From NCBI RefSeq assembly GCF_022484225.1, contig NZ_JAKVLT010000001.1, positions 248,001 through 312,000 on the forward strand: DNA of 64,000 nucleotides. The letters run 5' to 3'. Below the pieces are notes generated by a model. It was not told where the DNA came from and made no database searches. It worked only from the letters and a program-made list of their open reading frames with translations. A program made the translations under genes and the position numbers. The stretch comes from Pseudoramibacter sp. (GTDB lineage: Bacteria > Bacillota > Clostridia > Eubacteriales > Eubacteriaceae). Of this stretch, positions 61,040 through 64,000 are shown piece by piece (the first letter of the stretch is position 1; the number at the start of each line of letters is the position of its first letter).

Positions 61040-62032
61040 CTAAAGCCGGAGGAGTTTTTCCCCGGCTTTTTTTGTCATCAGCCGCACGGCCACGGCCGAG
61101 ACGCCGAGGCCGATGACCCCGAAGCCCGCCCACAGGGGATAGCTGCGCACCGCCGCCTGGGGGATCAGATAGGCCAGCACCGCCACGGCTCCCGCCGGGG
61201 GAAACCACAGCCCGAAGCGCCAGCTCACGGCGAGGACCAGCCCCAGGGCCACCGCCGCGGTGAGCCACGGCGCGAGGCCCAAAGTCAGGGTCAGGGCCAG
61301 GCGGCAGCCGGCGCCGAACACCGCCGCCGCGAGGCAGAGCCCGCCGATCTTTAATAAATTTGCGAGGGGAATCGGCGACGGGTCGTCCACGATCCCCGCG
61401 GCCCCGACGATCAGCGGCGGCGCGATGAGCAGGGTGTGCCCGAGTTTTTCACCGATGATCCCCAAGATCAAAACAAAGGCCAGAAACACCCCGAAACGCA
61501 GGAACTGCACCCGCGTCTCAAGCAAAGGCCCCGGGGGCGAGATCCGTTCCGGGCGGACGCGCCGGCCCCGGCGCCCCCATTTGATCCAGCCGGTGCTGAG
61601 GATCACGGCGGTGGCGAACACCGCCACCGACACGAGATAGGCCGGCTCGGTGCCCCGGAGCACCACCGGCAGCATCGCCGCCGAAAACACCGGGTAGAAC
61701 CGGGTGCGGCTCGCCATGATCAGCGCCGTCCCGGCGCAGAAGGCCGCCGCGAGCTGCACGGCGAAGGGCGCCGGCAGAAAGTGCACCGCGCAGAATCCCG
61801 CCAGGGCTGCGGCGAGCATCATGACCACGGCCTTGCGCCCGCTCACCTGCCACGGGCACGCCGGGGCGGCCCAGAAGCCGATGGTCAAGGCTCCCACTTC
61901 GGGGAAGATGATGTCCTTTTCGTGAAAAAACCCTGCCGCCCCCACCATGAGGGCCGCGACCCCCAGGGCGAACACACTTTCCCACTGCACCGGCCTTTCG
62001 GTGAGCCGGGCCTTGTCTTTGTCTTCTCTCAT
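61040..62032 (-). CDS. Polytopic membrane protein, HPP-like (tentative)
   Basis: A 330-residue integral membrane protein with about ten helices. It shows an internal repeat: an N-terminal half with IIFPEVGALTIGFWAAPACP and a C-terminal half with FPPAGAVAVLAYLIPQAA, joined by a basic loop (about 155-175, GRRGRRVRPERISPPG). The PP-AGA segments recall the HPP family of membrane proteins, but I am not sure of this. The function is unknown. The ATG follows AAGGAAGAAAGCG. It converges on the dehydratase operon, and the two stops are 17 bases apart. Confidence 0.65.
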   Translation of the reverse strand: MREDKDKARLTERPVQWESVFALGVAALMVGAAGFFHEKDIIFPEVGALTIGFWAAPACPWQVSGRKAVVMMLAAALAGFCAVHFLPAPFAVQLAAAFCAGTALIMASRTRFYPVFSAAMLPVVLRGTEPAYLVSVAVFATAVILSTGWIKWGRRGRRVRPERISPPGPLLETRVQFLRFGVFLAFVLILGIIGEKLGHTLLIAPPLIVGAAGIVDDPSPIPLANLLKIGGLCLAAAVFGAGCRLALTLTLGLAPWLTAAVALGLVLAVSWRFGLWFPPAGAVAVLAYLIPQAAVRSYPLWAGFGVIGLGVSAVAVRLMTKKAGEKLLRL

Positions 62033-62185
62033 CGCTTTCTTCCTTTCTGATTTTTAATCTTTTTCTGTGTCGTTCTTTAAATTTCTCTAAATTCCCGAAT
62101 CCGGCCTTTTTTTCGCCATTTTCTGTGATATAATTCATCATACCATAATTTTGAAACAAAAGTTTTTTTGTGAAAGGAAGTATTT

Positions 62186-63025
62186 ATGCTTAACATTCTG
62201 AAATCCATCATCTTCGGCATCGTCGAAGGGATCACCGAATGGCTGCCGATTTCCAGCACCGGCCACCTCTACCTGTTCCAGGCCTTCATGCCCCTGTCCG
62301 GGCCCAAGGCCTTCGTGTCGATGTACATGGTCGTCATCCAGCTCGGGGCCATCATGGCCGTGGTCGTTTTGTACTGGAAGCGCCTGTGGCCTCTGCGCCG
62401 TATCCGCACCACGAAGGACAGCGTCGGGCAGATCGGCTGGGATCACAATATCTTAAAGATGTGGCTCAAGGTCATCATCGCCACGATTCCGGCGGCGGTC
62501 ATCGGCGGGCCTCTGGACAATTTCTTCGAAGCCCATTTCTACAACCCGAAATCCATCGCCGTGATGCTCATCCTCTTCGGGATTCTGTTCATCATCGTGG
62601 AAAACCAGAACGCGAGCCGCCGCGCCCGGGTGTACAGCATCGACGACCTGACCTACCGGGATATCATCATCATCGGGCTGTTCCAGCTCATCGCCGCGAT
62701 GTTCCCGGGAACGTCCCGTTCCGGCGCGACCATCATCGGGGCCCTGATGATCGGGGTTTCCCGCACCACCGCCGCCGAGTTCACCTTCTTCCTCGCCATT
62801 CCTGCGATGTTCGGGGGCTCGCTCTTAAAGCTGCGCCACTTCCACCACTTCACCGGCAGCCAGGCCGCCGTCCTCGCCGTGGGCATGATCGTCGCTTTCG
62901 CCGTTTCCGTGGCCGCGATCAAGTTCCTCATGAACTACATCAAGACCCACGACTTCAAGCCCTTCGGCTGGTACCGCATCGTCCTCGGGATTGTCGTCCT
63001 CGCCGTGGGCATGCTCGCTCATTAA
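62186..63025 (+). CDS. uppP: Undecaprenyl-diphosphatase
   Basis: UppP (BacA) dephosphorylates undecaprenyl diphosphate at the membrane, recycling the lipid carrier of cell wall synthesis, and gives bacitracin tolerance. The 279-residue protein has about eight helices. The two conserved motifs are GIVEGITEWLPISSTGH (11-27) and FPGTSRSGATIIGALM (about 173-188), with the catalytic Glu, Ser and Arg. The ATG follows AAAGGAAG. It is monocistronic and ends in a terminator. Confidence 0.95.
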   Translation: MLNILKSIIFGIVEGITEWLPISSTGHLYLFQAFMPLSGPKAFVSMYMVVIQLGAIMAVVVLYWKRLWPLRRIRTTKDSVGQIGWDHNILKMWLKVIIATIPAAVIGGPLDNFFEAHFYNPKSIAVMLILFGILFIIVENQNASRRARVYSIDDLTYRDIIIIGLFQLIAAMFPGTSRSGATIIGALMIGVSRTTAAEFTFFLAIPAMFGGSLLKLRHFHHFTGSQAAVLAVGMIVAFAVSVAAIKFLMNYIKTHDFKPFGWYRIVLGIVVLAVGMLAH

Positions 63026-63033
63026 CTTTAAAT

Positions 63034-63064
63034 TTTAAGGCGGACCTTCGGGCCCGTCTTTTTT
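63034..63064 (+). terminator. uppP terminator
   Basis: AAGGCGGACC-TTCG-GGCCCGTCTT, with two internal mismatches, a UUCG-type loop and a T6 run. Confidence 0.8.
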
Positions 63065-63413
63065 ATGTCTATTTCGCACAAAATGGCCCGAATTTGAGCC
63101 TTGTGCATCCTTCTGGGATTATGGGATGTAATAAACTTGAATGATGGTTATTCGCGATATCGGGGAGGCTCTGCCTCCCCAGCGCCGTTTTTCGGCGCCA
63201 GGTCTTTCTGTTTATATATCTCTTTCCCTTTCTTTTCCCTTTCTATTTCTATTTCCTTTTCCCTTTGTATACTTTTTCCGGAAGGGTTCCGTCTATCTTC
63301 CGGAAGTTATTAAATGCTGACCATAATCCCGTTTTTAAGACATCGTTTTGCGCTATTTCCCGGGAAATTTTTTTACAAAAAAAGCACCAGAAGGTGCTTC
63401 TTTCCTCTAAATC
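63065..63413. repeat. Gene-free stretch with hairpins, pyrimidine tract and TTCCGGAAG copies
   Basis: No gene is supported here. Two adjacent perfect hairpins occur: GGGGAGGC-TCT-GCCTCCCC (63162-63180) and GCGCCG-TTTTT-CGGCGC (63182-63198). They are followed by a long C/T tract (about 63202-63275) made of TTTCCC-like units. The palindromic TTCCGGAAG appears at 63275-63283 and 63297-63305, and a third time at 63962-63970. At 63377-63402, AAGCACC-TTCT-GGTGCTT with T7 is the minus-strand terminator of the next gene. Confidence 0.6.
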
Positions 63414-63848
63414 TTACTGCTGAATTAAATCGCAGAACGCAGCGATTTCTTCTTTCTGGTTTTTGATCGTCGACGTCACCGGGTTCTTGTTCATCAGCGA
63501 CAGCTTCAAAGTCTGCGGCTTTGCGCCGATATTCACGATCTTCTGCCCCGGCATGAGCCCCCGCCGGACGCGCACCGGCTTCACCTGATCCAGGGGGATC
63601 ACCGCCTTCTCCTGCATCGCCGAAATGGCGGTCGTCCCCATCATCGCGACAACCAGATGCTTTTCCGTGACCCCGAAATAGCAGCAGACGTTCGCCTGCA
63701 CGACCCGGGTGCCAAGCATAAGGCGCTCCGCCGAGGTTCCGGCGAGAATGAGCCCCCAGAGCTTCACTTTGTAGGTTTCCCCTTCGGGGCGAATCGCGTC
63801 CAGATTGTCGTTCATGTCCTTCGCGTTGAGAAACAGCGTCAGTCCCAT
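63414..63848 (-). CDS. Hypothetical protein, possibly PH-like
   Basis: I do not recognise this 144-residue protein. It looks like a small beta-rich domain: alternating strands from about residue 28 (VKLWGLILAGTSAERLML) to 115, and a C-terminal helix (TIKNQKEEIAAFCDLIQQ). This pattern recalls bacterial pleckstrin-homology (YokE-type) domains, but that is only an impression. There is no signal or membrane helix. The ATG follows GGGAGGAAAACAAG, so the gene is probably real. It is monocistronic, with a terminator 12 bases beyond the stop. Confidence 0.65.
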   Translation of the reverse strand: MGLTLFLNAKDMNDNLDAIRPEGETYKVKLWGLILAGTSAERLMLGTRVVQANVCCYFGVTEKHLVVAMMGTTAISAMQEKAVIPLDQVKPVRVRRGLMPGQKIVNIGAKPQTLKLSLMNKNPVTSTIKNQKEEIAAFCDLIQQ

Positions 63849-64000
63849 CTTGTTTTCCTCCCGTTTGATTTTTGGCTATTTTTGATTGTAGCGAACTGGT
63901 AAGGCCAGTGCAACGGGCGGAACGTAAAGAGGGGGTGAAATTTGGGGAAAAATGGCTTTTATTCCGGAAGATTGTTTTGAATCTGTCGTTATCTCCTGCT

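Noticed and set aside
63101-63313. A 70-codon plus-strand frame
   Set aside because: It reads through hairpins and a C/T tract, giving Ser/Phe/Leu low complexity, without a ribosome binding site.

Overview
The window looks like a chromosomal segment of an anaerobic, low-redox Firmicute. Several features point that way: an rRNA operon with Gram-positive style consensus promoters, strong AGGAGG ribosome binding sites, occasional TTG and GTG starts, an OpuC-type osmolyte transporter, a ThiT vitamin transporter under a TPP riboswitch, a nickel lactate racemase (LarA), a radical 2-hydroxyacyl-CoA dehydratase system and a LemA/DUF2207 pair. An Eubacteriales organism of the Eubacterium/Pseudoramibacter kind is my best guess, but the genus cannot be fixed from reading alone. 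Coding regions are GC-rich and intergenic regions AT-rich. I see no prophage, insertion sequence, CRISPR array or tRNA gene.

Layout. 0-5 kb: end of folC, thiol peroxidase tpx, a membrane-anchored PASTA-Ltp protein, and a FeoA-FeoB ferrous iron transporter. 5-7.2 kb: a membrane Ser/Thr kinase coupled to a metallo-beta-lactamase-fold hydrolase, divergent from an HTH protein. 7.2-13.3 kb: nitroreductase and YjdF-like protein, ketopantoate reductase-like enzyme, serine acetyltransferase, and a secreted protein resembling an inactive 5'-nucleotidase. 13.4-18.5 kb: rRNA operon (16S-23S-5S, minus strand) with two consensus promoters. 18.5-26.7 kb: DUF4180 protein, GT2 glycosyltransferase, Rrf2 regulator, Zn/Cd P-type ATPase with an ArsR-type operator, and OpuC. 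26.7-42.4 kb: a large polyol/sugar-phosphate region. 42.4-56.3 kb: LemA/DUF2207, cupin, AzlCD, glycerol dehydrogenase, LarA, Sua5/PncB, a cation efflux protein, endonuclease IV, and a PAS protein with a degenerate GGDEF domain. 56.5-64 kb: MntP-like and EamA transporters, a 2-hydroxyacyl-CoA dehydratase with a fused activator, a membrane protein, UppP, and one unknown gene.

The 26.7-42.4 kb region is the most interesting part. It holds two GpsA-like dehydrogenases, each divergent from its own SorC-type regulator and arranged as a mirror image (dehydrogenase A <- -> regulator A, regulator B <- -> dehydrogenase B). Module A continues into a xylulokinase-like gene. Next come ThiT and a lipase-like hydrolase, then an RpiR-controlled operon of a GatD-like dehydrogenase, an FGGY kinase and DeoC. 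Last are a triose-phosphate-isomerase-like gene with a non-canonical active-site lid, and a PTS-type dhaM-dhaK-dhaL operon. Together these fit oxidation of polyols to ketoses, phosphorylation, and isomerisation or cleavage to glycolytic intermediates. The isomerase variant suggests a tetrulose (erythrulose) phosphate route. No sugar transporter lies in the region. Substrate assignments are inference; family assignments rest on motifs I can see.
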